Shown here: piece after piece, positions 30,540-41,904 of the stretch
Position numbering within the stretch: the first letter of the stretch is position 1
How the letters are laid out: each line of letters starts with the position of its first letter
The notes under the pieces: model-generated
What the model saw: the letters and a program-made list of their open reading frames with translations, nothing else
Told to the model about the DNA's origin: nothing
Database searches by the model: none
Made by a program: the position numbers and the translations under genes
Origin: Cristatella mucedo
Taxonomy: Eukaryota; Bryozoa; Phylactolaemata; Cristatellidae
NCBI GenBank assembly: GCA_009760855.2
Contig: WPIO01000012.1
Location: 532,501-596,500 of the forward strand
Length of the DNA stretch: 64,000 bases
Reading direction: 5' to 3'

Positions 30540-32261
30540 CGATATTACACGCGGAATGGAAAATAATTTTACTGTGGGCTGGATCAATGAGTTGGACGAG
30601 GAATCATTTCCCCAGAACTTTAAATATTGTCCCACTGTGATCTCTCAAAGAAAGAGCAAGGTAAAACTGAAGAAGAAGCCTGTTCGGGTAAGATGCTTTG
30701 GATGTTTTCGCCTGTTATAATTGCACCGTAACAATTGAATTCCCGGCTTACATACAATTTGTGAAACACTTGAAACCGACTTCTGTCGTGACAGTACGAC
30801 TGCCAGGGAGACTGCAGAAACAGTTGTCCGTGCTCCAAGTCATACCGTCAAAATGGAACTTGGTATGACGAGGTAAGTGATAGATGTAAATTCCCTGCTT
30901 TGAACGAGCTTTCCATGCCAGAAAACAAGCGTTATTAGTGGCAAGCAGATTTTCAAAGTCTCTAGCTTTTTTGAGGTCGGTCAAATACTGTTGTCACGAC
31001 AGCATCAGGGGTGACTAATGTCAATTGAAGGGTAAAGAGTAATTCCGAGCGATTCAGTGACTCTTGGTCTCCCTGCTGGCAAATGAAGATTTACATTTCA
31101 CTTCCCGTGAACCATGAGTCATCATTTTTAATGAATAACATCTAATGGATTGCAAAATGTATGAAAGTACCTTTAAAAATTATGGCTTTTTAAAGCATGC
31201 ATTTTAAGTCGGGTCACGAGAAAGGAATGGAAACTCAGGAATACATGCGAATGAACAAAATCACGAGTTCAAACAAATTGAAGACGGGAGATCTCATTGG
31301 ACTAATATCCGATAAAGTCTTTCGGTCTAAATTTTCAAAATCAAGCAATAAAATTATGTGACCGCTAAAATACTTAGCCCCAAATGAATTACCGAGTAGA
31401 TCTGTGAAAGAAGCCCTTGGAACATATATAAAATACGAGGTGCCCATTAACATGTACTTGCCAGTATTGCTTGATCTTTGCAAATTTCAAATCCCGCACT
31501 TTGGTTTTTCTGTGATCTTTTTCAGAATAATCTAATCAGACGAAAACATAATAATGCTCGGAGCCTCATCACAGAGTGCTCAAGGAAATGCTCCTGCTCG
31601 GAAGCGTGCCACAATCGTCTCATCCAGAAGGGGTTGCGGTGAGATTGGTGGCAACTAAAAGACTTGCATCGGGCTGACCTCAAGCTGAGGGCGTATTGCA
31701 GTTAAACTTTGGAACTAAGTCTACAATTGACAGAAGTCTTAGCCAGTGGGCCATGCAATGTAGCATGCTTCTCTGCGGCGAACGGTTAAAGTAAGATTGC
31801 TCCCTTGTCATGCCAATGTGTCGCACCACCTTTTAGATACCGCCTTCAGCTATTCAAGACGACCAATTGTGGATGGGGAGTGCGAGCCATGGAAGACATT
31901 GCAGCGGGATCATTTGTCTGCGAGTACGCTGGAATTTTACAGACGTGCACCGAGATCGAAGGCTTACCAGGCACGTATATGTTTGACTGGAAAGAGGTCA
32001 GTGTAAGGTTGGCGGAAGGCAACGGCAAAGCTTGGCGTAAGAGGATACAATACATTCGATGCAACATGAAACACGTGCAGTTTTGAAGGGCTCTGACATT
32101 TGCATTGACGCTACATTAAAAGGCAACGTCTCACGGTTTATAAACCACAGCTGCGAACCCAACCTGCAGGCTATACATGCTGTTGCGGATCATGCGAGGG
32201 CTGGCTGCCCACGAATGGCCCTCTTCACCTGAAGAGACATTCAAAAGGAAGAACAATTAAG
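30540..32261 (+). pseudogene. SUV39/SETDB-type SET-domain methyltransferase, copy 1, premature stop
   Basis: Histone-lysine methyltransferase-like gene. Exons: 30540-30687 (DITRGMENN ... pre-SET start), 30795-30872 (YDCQGDCRNSCPCSKS, pre-SET zinc cluster), 31526-31638 (ECSRKCSCSEACHNRLIQKG), 31837-32000 (LQLFKTTNCGWGVRAMEDIA, GSFVCEYAG) and 32081-32261 (DATLKGNVSRFINHSCEPNL). All junctions are GT-AG and in phase; the 80-base intron at 32001-32080 explains an apparent frame change. A TGA at 32230-32232 falls between MALFT and RDIQKEEQL, before the catalytic tyrosine motif. The first cysteine of the pre-SET CxC is Tyr. No post-SET cysteines found. The start codon and upstream exons are unknown. 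Confidence 0.85.
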
Positions 32262-32914
32262 GTAACGATGCATTGTGTCTTCAAGTTTTTCATTATTCGT
32301 TACAATCTATTCATTATTTTTTCATTCGATATCCCATTAAAAGCACACTCCAGATAAAAGTCCAACCTCTCATTTACAGAATTAGTGTGGGTGTTCATGG
32401 CAGTATGCTTTCTTTACAGAAGGAACGGGGCTTCCAATTTTCTATTCTCTCGATTAAATCTTACATACGGCAATATAAAAACATGCCTCGTATTATATTG
32501 ATATGAATCCGTATTACATTTTCTAGCTCATTATTTGGAATTTCAGTTATCAATTGTTATTTTCTTAAATCAACCACCTTTCGATTTATTAAAATGACGC
32601 CCGTGTAACTCTCTACACCGGCAAACTGCCAGTCAAACATTCGTCGCATTCTTTTAGCTATGATTACGGCAACTGAAGAGATTTCTTTATACACTGAAAT
32701 TTTGGCTCGGTGAATTGTTTTAAAAAGGCTTGAATGCTCCACAGTTACATGACTTAAAGTCACGAAAGATCACAATTCGGTAAGGCAACAGCTATCCGGC
32801 TACTCACTGAGGCTGTCTACATGCACTGTGGTCTTTAGACATACCTAGCACAACTCTGATTTATAAACACTTTCAGCTGTCAATTGGGAAAGTAAAAAAT
32901 ATAGGTAAAGGTCA

Positions 32915-33070
32915 GGTGATCGAGCCCTATTCATTTAGCAGCAGAAGAACTACGGTGGCCATCACCTAACTTGCCGCAAGCAATGAACGATTGTCCACTG
33001 CAGAAATTTTATATCTCGCTGCCTGGGTCATGAAAAGCGAGTTCCCTACCTTTGGCTAAGACCCGGGCTA
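32915..33070 (-). repeat. SINE-B copy, minus orientation
   Basis: CATTTAGCAGCAGAAGAACT, then GGTGGCCATCACCTAACTTG and CTGCCTGGGTCATGAAAAGC line up with the reverse complement of SINE-B (tail, body and head). The duplicate is at 39100-39255. Confidence 0.65.
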
Positions 33071-34013
33071 TGAATGTAAGATTTTTGCCCATCTCTGTGA
33101 ATATTCAGTGCATTTTTTTAAATGAGCAATCTGTTCTTACATAAGAAACAAATTTAAAAAGTTCCAGCAGAACTGATGCACGAAAATGTAATCAAAATTA
33201 AAATATGTTTAGCTGTACAGATGGCTAAATTTCTTAATACCTACAATCTTTGCATCGAGTGTATTGCAACGTTAGCTCAACATTGGTATTAAAAGATATC
33301 TGCCTACTAGTATTTTTACTTAAACGATAATTATCTTAAGGGGAAATAAAAAGAATTGGTTGAACAGCCGTGCTTGGAAGAATAAAAGATCAGTGACTGA
33401 TTAATGAAGGCGACCAGCCTAAAATGTAAGAATTTGCACTGTTAAGACCTGAAATGATGTTTAGCGTAAATCAAGTTCTGTAATTTCCACTTTACGCTGG
33501 GCGATCGCCATTAATGGGGTTCCGCCACTACACGAACGAGGCTGTGCCATTAGCCGACCTTTACCATTTGACCTTCAGCCTACAGGTTTTGGCTCTGTGA
33601 GATAGCATCAGCTCGATTCTTGATCCTATAGAAGACGGCTGTCGACCGTTAGTTATTGTCGATTTCTAAGGTAAGATTGAAAATCATAGATTTCTTAAAG
33701 ACGTGACCATTAAAAGTTACGTACAAACATTGCTAGTCACTTGTGTGCGGTTGATCCGTCTCCAGTCATTCAGCATCAACTTGAATAAACAAAATTTAGC
33801 CACTTGCAACAAAAACATTTATACTTAAGAAGATGCCATCGCTAAAAATGTTTTATTTTCCATAAACAGCTAACAACTTAGACATTTGTATGCATACCGG
33901 GTAATAAGTTAGGCCTGCGATATGCTGGATATGTTCTAAAAGTAAAGGGATTGGACTTCCCGCTCCTACTAGCAGTAATCCTTGTAGTTCGTATGTGTGT
34001 ATGTATAGTAAAT
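33071..34013. other. No recognisable gene (end of duplication)
   Basis: AT-rich. The missing post-SET exon was looked for here; I see no cysteine cluster after a plausible acceptor. Confidence 0.35.
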
Positions 34014-34994
34014 ATAATAAATTCTAAGAAAGAAGCCGTCGCCAGTAATACAGTGAACAAAGTTTTATAATGCCAGCGCATTGCTGTTTCTGGATGACAA
34101 TCTGATTGATTAGTTACCAGCTAGAGTTGAGAAAATAGACATTCCTTACGATTTCCTTGATGAACCTTACTAGTAAGGCATCTTTAGCAAAAGTAAGATT
34201 ATGGCTGTGATAAGCAGCCTTTAAAACCAATAAAACCTTGTTGCTGTGGTTTTAGTCATAAAATTAAAAGTTTTTCGTGACTTTAGACGACTAACAGGCA
34301 TTCCAATACTTGGAGCCAACATTTGAGGTTAGGTGCTGCTATACTTTCAGACGAACCTTTTGACGTAGCAAGTCGAAACAAAATATCGTAAATTGTAATG
34401 CAGAACTTATAGCTGCCGTCATCAGGGAATAATTTCTTCTGTTAGCTCTTCTTCTATTCATTCGATTAGCCAAAAGCGTTGTCAACGCTAAGAAGACACT
34501 GGCGCCACTGTGTAGCTTCATGTGAAATAGTTGTACCAGTGAGTGTGGGTTGTAACTTCCAGAAGAGGTACTATGGAGCGTTGGTATAGGCTTTGATGTC
34601 AAACAGTCGACAAAAAGGGCTCACCATTTGGAATGTGTAATATTTGCATGAAAATAATAAAACCAATAATTAAGGATCATATGAAAATCCAGGACCTTAA
34701 TGAAAACTTTTCTTGACTCGGCGATGCAAAGATTAAAGAGGGAGTTTTTGTAGGTACACGGATTCGAGAGCTCTTCAAAGAGGAACGGTTCAACAATTTC
34801 TGCCGGGTGGTGTAAAAAAAAACATGGAATGGGTTTTTACTAGTCTCTACCAACTTTGTCCGAATTCATGGGAAGAACAACACAATCATCTAGGAAAAGA
34901 CACGCTGATGCAGTATCAGAGGATTGGCTGAAAATGGAAAAGATAGAATGCAGTGAGATACCAAGGAAACTGTCCAATACCGTGCTAGCTGAAT
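34014..34994. other. Spacer between the 5.2-kb copies
   Basis: 981 bases without a counterpart in either copy. The left junction is TAAAT|ATAATAA and the right junction GAAT|ACTATCATG. It contains a transposon-related fragment (next entry). Confidence 0.8.
34717..34893 (+). pseudogene. Transposon-associated protein fragment
   Basis: Reads GDAKIKEGVFVGTRIREL, then after a frame change in an A9 run, KTWNGFLLVSTNFVR and GKNNTII. The DAKIKEGVFVG..IREL pattern followed by W and NF is one I associate with a repetitive protein family common in invertebrate genomes and linked to transposons. Two frames and stops: a dead fragment. Confidence 0.45.
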
Positions 34995-36049
34995 ACTATC
35001 ATGACGGTAAATTAGCATAGCATAATACTCATTTCTTACTGAAGGAGAGACGTCCTTTGCAGATGTTACTGAAAAAGAGGGGTTCTGTGCAGATGTTGCT
35101 GAAGGAGAGGAGTCCTGTGGAGATGCATGAAACTTAATGCCTTCGCAACTATCAGAGACCATCTCTCCGATGCTTTTTATCAAGAAAAAATGTAGCCTTA
35201 GTGGCTTCAAAATAAGCTAGCTGACATGTGAAACGGGTAGCTAGTACTCAGGAAAGTAATTTTTTAAAATTTCTATAGCAGAAGATCTCTGTGTTTAGAG
35301 AAGATTAAGGGATGATAAAGGACTCAAGAATACTATTGCTATGTCACGGCTGTTGTTTTTCTCAGGAGATTACAATTATGAGGCGCTTCGTGCTAAAGTC
35401 CATCGCTTGCAAGCTAAATTTGGATGTCTTAATAGCCGGAAAATTCTTGCGTGTGCACCATTATTATCTGAATATTTTGAAGTGGGTGGTCGCAAATGGG
35501 TAGTTGCAAAATTATACAAATTAGTAGCAGTGCTTGTTTTTGCCAAGTGGTATTTAATTCCTGTTTCAGTTAATGTTGTGTTTAATTAGGTGTAGCTTAT
35601 TTTCAAATTTGATTAAACACTTGGATCACTGCTAAGCCTCATGAAGAATTGTTGTAACAGCTTACAGGTGGTGACACTTATGTTCTGCCAAGAAAGGCTG
35701 TAGATCAGATCTAGATAGGCTTTGGCCTAAATAGGTGGAAGGGAAATCGTTAGTTAGCAACACTTTGAATCCCACTACTTTGCATTGATTACGAACCTGA
35801 GGCAATCATGTATGTGGCAATCCCAGTGCATTAAAGTGCAGTGCATAAAACGTTGGGTGAGAGTTTTGTGTTGAGCTACAGAACAGACAATCGTCTCTAG
35901 GACTGAAAGAAGCTTTTGAGGCTAAAGGACTAGCTGGCTGTTCAGCACCCGTTTGGTAATTAAACTAGTCATGCTCTCGTTGAAATAAACCAGCACCTTT
36001 CAAAAAAGCTGTAGTTAGGCCACTACTAATTGAGCATGCTACTACTAAC

Positions 36050-36146
36050 CATTCAATCGTGCTTCCTGTGCAGCACATGTATAGCGCCTAGAAAGAGATT
36101 TGAGTTCTCTGGGGCACTTTATCTAGTGTGTTATTCTTGTCAGTAT
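36050..36146 (+). mobile_element. LINE tail (duplicate of 29865-29962)
   Basis: Identical to the copy at 29865-29962 except for one visible base in the hairpin (AGATTTGAG against AGATCTGAG). Carried by the duplication, not an independent insertion. Confidence 0.85.
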
Positions 36147-36723
36147 TACTCAAGAAAACGACAATAGTTCAAAATAACTGCATCAAACTTTGCCAAAAAG
36201 TCCATTGCACCATTGCTAAAGATACTGGAACGAGTCGTGACAGACCACCTGAACCCATATACTGAAACGCCAAACCTTGCTAGTAAGCTCCATTCTGATT
36301 CTAGAGGTAATCACTACAGAGAGTCAACATTACTTGGGGCGCAAAACGACCTGTTCAGCTGAATACTGCTAGACACCTCCAAGAGATGCTTCCGAACAGC
36401 TGTACAAAATACAGGCGAAGAAATCTATGAAGCAGTCTGTGACTTTGCTTTTAAAGCCTCTAACAGTAGGCCTATTACTATTGGGTTGCATTTTGGGATG
36501 TTCGCAATAATGTATTTCAGAAAAAAAAGTAGTGCCAATCTTATAGTTATACAATCGTATTTGGGTTGAGCACGAAACGATTAATAGGAAATGACCAAAT
36601 CGCTTTTCAGTAACTTTATTTTTTTTTGTAAACATTTCATGGCCAGTGTAATATTCCATTCATATCTGCATTCTCAATTTTCTTCATTATTGGTCAATTT
36701 GGTACGGTGTTCGTATTTTTCAG

Positions 36724-38445
36724 CGATATTACACGCGGAATGGAAAATAATTTTACTGTGGGCTGGATCAATGAGTTGGACGAGGAATCATTTCCCCAGA
36801 ACTTTAAATATTGTCCCACTGTGATCTCTCAAAGAAAGAGCAAGGTAAAACTGAAGAAGAAGCCTGTTCGGGTAAGATGCTTTGGATGTTTTCGCCTGTT
36901 ATAATTGCACCGTAACAATTGAATTCCCGGCTTACATACAATTTGTGAAACACTTGAAACCGACTTCTGTCGTGACAGTACGACTGCCAGGGAGACTGCA
37001 GAAACAGTTGTCCGTGCTCCAAGTCATACCGTCAAAATGGAACTTGGTATGACGAGGTAAGTGATAGATGTAAATTCCCTGCTTTGAACGAGCTTTCCAT
37101 GCCAGAAAACAAGCGTTATTAGTGGCAAGCAGATTTTCAAAGTCTCTAGCTTTTTTGAGGTCGGTCAAATACTGTTGTCACGACAGCATCAGGGGTGACT
37201 AATGTCAATTGAAGGGTAAAGAGTAATTCCGAGCGATTCAGTGACTCTTGGTCTCCCTGCTGGCAAATGAAGATTTACATTTCACTTCCCGTGAACCATG
37301 AGTCATCATTTTTAATGAATAACATCTAATGGATTGCAAAATGTATGAAAGTACCTTTAAAAATTATGGCTTTTTAAAGCATGCATTTTAAGTCGGGTCA
37401 CGAGAAAGGAATGGAAACTCAGGAATACATGCGAATGAACAAAATCACGAGTTCAAACAAATTGAAGACGGGAGATCTCATTGGACTAATATCCGATAAA
37501 GTCTTTCGGTCTAAATTTTCAAAATCAAGCAATAAAATTATGTGACCGCTAAAATACTTAGCCCCAAATGAATTACCGAGTAGATCTGTGAAAGAAGCCC
37601 TTGGAACATATATAAAATACGAGGTGCCCATTAACATGTACTTGCCAGTATTGCTTGATCTTTGCAAATTTCAAATCCCGCACTTTGGTTTTTCTGTGAT
37701 CTTTTTCAGAATAATCTAATCAGACGAAAACATAATAATGCTCGGAGCCTCATCACAGAGTGCTCAAGGAAATGCTCCTGCTCGGAAGCGTGCCACAATC
37801 GTCTCATCCAGAAGGGGTTGCGGTGAGATTGGTGGCAACTAAAAGACTTGCATCGGGCTGACCTCAAGCTGAGGGCGTATTGCAGTTAAACTTTGGAACT
37901 AAGTCTACAATTGACAGAAGTCTTAGCCAGTGGGCCATGCAATGTAGCATGCTTCTCTGCGGCGAACGGTTAAAGTAAGATTGCTCCCTTGTCATGCCAA
38001 TGTGTCGCACCACCTTTTAGATACCGCCTTCAGCTATTCAAGACGACCAATTGTGGATGGGGAGTGCGAGCCATGGAAGACATTGCAGCGGGATCATTTG
38101 TCTGCGAGTACGCTGGAATTTTACAGACGTGCACCGAGATCGAAGGCTTACCAGGCACGTATATGTTTGACTGGAAAGAGGTCAGTGTAAGGTTGGCGGA
38201 AGGCAACGGCAAAGCTTGGCGTAAGAGGATACAATACATTCGATGCAACATGAAACACGTGCAGTTTTGAAGGGCTCTGACATTTGCATTGACGCTACAT
38301 TAAAAGGCAACGTCTCACGGTTTATAAACCACAGCTGCGAACCCAACCTGCAGGCTATACATGCTGTTGCGGATCATGCGAGGGCTGGCTGCCCACGAAT
38401 GGCCCTCTTCGCCTGAAGAGACATTCAAAAGGAAGAACAATTAAG
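36724..38445 (+). pseudogene. SUV39/SETDB-type SET-domain methyltransferase, copy 2, premature stop
   Basis: Exon-for-exon copy of 30540-32261: 36724-36871, 36979-37056, 37710-37822, 38021-38184 and 38265-38445. The same TGA is present at 38414-38416; the codon before it is GCC (Ala) here and ACC (Thr) in copy 1. The stop therefore predates the duplication or was copied with it. The truncated product would keep the pre-SET region, the N-terminal SET part and the NHSC motif, but lose the last SET strand with the catalytic Tyr. Confidence 0.85.
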
Positions 38446-39099
38446 GTAACGATGCATTGTGTCTTCAAGTTTTTCATTATTCGTTACAATCTATTCATTA
38501 TTTTTTCATTCGATATCCCATTAAAAGCACACTCCAGATAAAAGTCCAACCTCTCATTTACAGAATTAGTGTGGGTGTTCATGGCAGTATGCTTTCTTTA
38601 CAGAAGGAACGGGGCTTCCAATTTTCTATTCTCTCGATTAAATCTTACATACGGCAATATAAAAACATGCCTCGTATTATATTGATATGAATCCGTATTA
38701 CATTTTCTAGCTCATTATTTTGAATTTCAGTTATCAATTGTTATTTTCTTAAATCAACCACCTTTCGATTTATTAAAATGACGCCCGTGTAACTCTCTAC
38801 ACCGGCAAACTGCCAGTCAAACATTCGTCGCATTCTTTTAGCTATGATTACGGCAACTGAAGAGATTTCTTTATACACTGAAATTTTGGCTCGGTGAATT
38901 GTTTTTAAAAAGGCTTGAATGCTCCACAGTTACATGACTTAAAGTCACGAAAGATCACAATTCGGTAAGGCAACAGCTATCCGGCTACTCACTGAGGCTG
39001 TCTACATGCACTGTGGTCTTTAGACATACCTAGCACAACTCTGATTTATAAACACTTTCAGCTGTCAATTGGGAAAGTAAAAAAATATAGGTAAAGGTC

Positions 39100-39255
39100 A
39101 GGTGATCGAGCCCTATTCATTTAGCAGCAGAAGAACTACGGTGGCCATCACCTAACTTGCCGCAAGCAATGAACGATTGTCCACTGCAGAAATTTTATAT
39201 CTCGCTGCCTGGGTCATGAAAAGCGAGTTCCCTACCTTTGGCTAAGACCCGGGCT
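39100..39255 (-). repeat. SINE-B copy (duplicate of 32915-33070)
   Basis: Carried within the 5.2-kb duplication; same features as the first copy. Confidence 0.65.
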
Positions 39256-40199
39256 ATGAATGTAAGATTTTTGCCCATCTCTGTGAATATTCAGTGCATT
39301 TTTTTAAATGAGCAATCTGTTCTTACATAAGAAACAAATTTAAAAAGTTCCAGCAGAACTGATGCACGAAAATGTAATCAAAATTAAAATATGTTTAGCT
39401 GTACAGATGGCTAAATTTCTTAATACCTACAATCTTTGCATCGAGTGTATTGCAACGTTAGCTCAACATTGGTATTAAAAGATATCTGCCTACTAGTATT
39501 TTTACTTAAACGATAATTATCTTAAGGGGAAATAAAAAGAATTGGTTGAACAGCCGTGCTTGGAAGAATAAAAGATCAGTGACTGATTAATGAAGGCGAC
39601 CAGCCTAAAATGTAAGAATTTGCACTGTTAAGACCTGAAATGATGTTTAGCGTAAATCAAGTTCTGTAATTTCCACTTTACGCTGGGCGATCGCCATTAA
39701 TGGGGTTCCGCCACTACACGAACGAGGCTGTGCCATTAGCCGACCTTTACCATTTGACCTTCAGCCTACAGGTTTTGGCTCTGTGAGATAGCATCAGCTC
39801 GATTCTTGATCCTATAGAAGACGGCTGTCGACCGTTAGTTATTGTCGATTTCTAAGGTAAGATTGAAAATCATAGATTTCTTAAAGACGTGACCATTAAA
39901 AGTTACGTACAAACATTGCTAGTCACTTGTGTGCGGTTGATCCGTCTCCAGTCATTCAGCATCAACTTGAATAAACAAAATTTAGCCACTTGCAACAAAA
40001 ACATTTATACTTAAGAAGATGCCATCGCTAAAAATGTTTTATTTTCCATAAACAGCTAACAACTTAGACATTTGTATGCATACCGGGTAATAAGTTAGGC
40101 CTGCGATATGCTGGATATGTTCTAAAAGTAAAGGGATTGGACTTCCCGCTCCTACTAGCAGTAATCCTTGTAGTTCGTATGTGTGTATGTATAGTAAAT

Positions 40200-40440
40200 T
40201 TTGAGGGCTTCGTTAAGAAGACTTCTTCTTCAGCTAGCCATCACGTCCGATCTAAGACTGGGCACTGTCTTCTAAAGCGGCTTGCAAATATTTTAGCTAG
40301 CTCCCTGGTTCTGTCTCGGCTAGATTACTGCAATTAAATTTTAGCTGGGCTACCGAAACACAAGCCACTAGGGCTACTGCAGCTGGCGATGAATATGGTT
40401 GCAAGGCTAGTTTAAAAATGGCTGCCAGGCTAGTTTAAAA
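40200..40440 (+). mobile_element. LINE RT fragment
   Basis: Same LINE fragment as at 7732-7968, related to 44600-44815 of the longer LINE copy: the frame at 40137-40337 ends in SLVLSRLDYCN, with SASHHVRSKT before it. Near 40410 a short stretch (GGCTGCCAGGCTAGTTTAAA) duplicates the preceding sequence. Confidence 0.8.
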
Positions 40441-40699
40441 AATGCAAGAGTTTTGACTAAGTAGACATATATACAGAGAGAGAGATAAAATTCATTTGTA
40501 TAGCGCCCCAAGACAATTTTATCTCTATTTAGGCGCTTCCTTAACTGAAATGCGTCTCCTTAACTGAAAGAGCTTCGCCTGAAAAACACCTACGCCTACC
40601 ACTGGGTTCTCTAAGGGTGTTATTATAAATGTATTGTTATTTTTATTCTTACTATTACTCCCATCGTCCCCAAACGACACCGGTTCCTATTACCTTTCC

Positions 40700-41470
40700 C
40701 GAGCTCCCAGCCTGGCTTCATAGACCGGCGCTGGCTCGCTTCCCCTCACGCCTTTCTATCTAGCGCCCCTAGAGGCGGCACCGACTTCGGTTACCCCCGA
40801 TACGCGAATCTAAAGGGCCACTTGGGCAACGCCGCTTGCCAAGTCTCGCGCCAGCCCCCCTCCAGCGCTTCCCGAAAATTCCCCGGCAGCGACGCGGCCC
40901 TTCAGCGCCCGTTCGGAAGTCAAGTGCAGCTGCACCTGAACCGGGCTACTTTTTACGGCCAAGCGGCGGCGGCGGCGGCGGCGCACTAAGCCACAGCTGC
41001 TGGTCCGCGCGACGTCGGCCTGGCGAGCGCGAACTCGGCGTCGCATTCGCGCCCGACTCGCCGTGCGCCGCGCTCAACGCAAGGCCGGGCGAGTGCGGCC
41101 GACGGAACGTGGAAAGCAGTACCACCGTCGGCGACGCTCGTCGGCGCCGCGCTCCGTTGAATCGCCAGCAGAACGCGCTCGCGACCGGAACCGCGGAGCC
41201 GCCACGCGTAGCTCGCGCGTTCGTTCGTTCGTTCGTTCCTCGCGCTACGCGTGGCGCGCGAACCCGTACGAGAGTGCCGCCGCGACTAGCGAGCGCCTAC
41301 CTGGTCGCTGGAGCTTCAGCTTTTTACGAGGTGTGCCCACGTCCACAGACGCAGCGGCGCTGTGGTCTCGCAACAGTCAAACTTGCACCGCCGGCAGCCT
41401 TCAGAAAAGCGGCACGATAGAACGGAAGGGCGGCTCGGCACTCGAGGCGTCGAATCGCGTGGCGTGCGCT
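40700..41470. other. GC- and CpG-rich block, copy 2
   Basis: Homologue of 8230-9040, with a (CGG)7 repeat at 40963-40983 and a GTTC tetranucleotide run at 41218-41238. Long frames here (40836-41420, 41063-41536) reflect base composition; they are not conserved as protein between the copies because of indels. Confidence 0.6.
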
Positions 41471-41746
41471 TGCTGTGTTACTGTGTCTCCGGCTGTAGCA
41501 GCGCAAGTGGAGTCTCACGGAGACACGAAGACATGAGCGGGCGAACGTGAGCGGTGGACGAGAGACTAAATCTTTGTTCCCCCAGCGGGTACATATATAA
41601 GCTACGGCTGACTCACCACAGATTATGGAGTGCATCCGTGGTGAGCCACCGTGGTGGGCCACGTGCCCAGATCAAAGGCCGCACCGAGCCAACCGCCCAA
41701 ACGGCAGCCCACGTCAAAGGCCGAGAAGTAACAGGCACACACAACA
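41471..41746. mobile_element. Solo LTR with 4-bp target duplication
   Basis: A 276-bp insertion relative to repeat copy 1. It begins TGCTGTGTTACTG and ends CACACACAACA, the TG...CA ends of an LTR, and is flanked by CGCT (41467-41470 and 41747-41750). The empty site in copy 1 (about 9021-9033) reads GTGCGCTTACTCG, one CGCT. ACATATATAAGC at 41591-41602 is a possible TATA box. No internal retroelement sequence remains. Confidence 0.8.
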
Positions 41747-41821
41747 CGCTTACTCGAGAACGGTGCGTTATGCATGAGATGCTGCGACCGACGCCATTTT
41801 GCAGACAGTGGTCTCGGCTTA

Positions 41822-41904
41822 AATAAATTAATGCTAGCTGATTTAACAGCCTCTTTTTCGGGCCGAGGTCGTGAAAAGCAACCGCCTTACCTAGTGGGCG
41901 ATTA
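41822..41904 (-). repeat. SINE-B fragment with 7-bp target duplication
   Basis: An 83-bp insertion relative to repeat copy 1, flanked by CGGCTTA (41815-41821 and 41905-41911). Its sequence (AATAAATTAATGCTAGCTGA, then ACAGCCTCTT and GAGGTCGTGAAAAGCAACCG) is SINE-B in reverse orientation with the middle of the body missing. Confidence 0.8.

Larger units (their letters stand above)
28807..34013 (+). repeat. 5.2-kb direct duplication, copy 1
   Basis: Nearly identical to 34995-40199 (offset 6188 at the left end, 6184 over the SET gene). The differences I could see are a handful of single bases and homopolymer length changes (for example ACC/GCC at 32227/38411). The right-hand end is at ...GTAAAT, after which the copies diverge. 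It holds the SET gene, a LINE tail, a SINE-B and three minisatellite units (28850-28935). Confidence 0.95.
34995..40199 (+). repeat. 5.2-kb direct duplication, copy 2
   Basis: Second copy of 28807-34013. Its right end abuts repeat pair 1 copy 2 at 40195-40199, where both sequences share TAAAT. It contains minisatellite units, a LINE tail, the SET gene and a SINE-B in the same order. Confidence 0.95.

Noticed and set aside
31805-32086. Single 93-codon SET exon ending in VQF and a stop
   Set aside because: The frame after 32000 is intron; a GTGTAAGG...GTGCAG intron removes it and joins to the NHSC exon in phase.
34339-34602. 87-aa minus-strand frame with Arg-rich motif as Harbinger transposase
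   Set aside because: The RMNRRRANRRNY resemblance is too short and no catalytic motif follows.
41063-41536. Arg-rich 157-aa protein
   Set aside because: It overlaps another long frame in the same GC-rich block, runs into the solo LTR and has no counterpart frame in the first copy.
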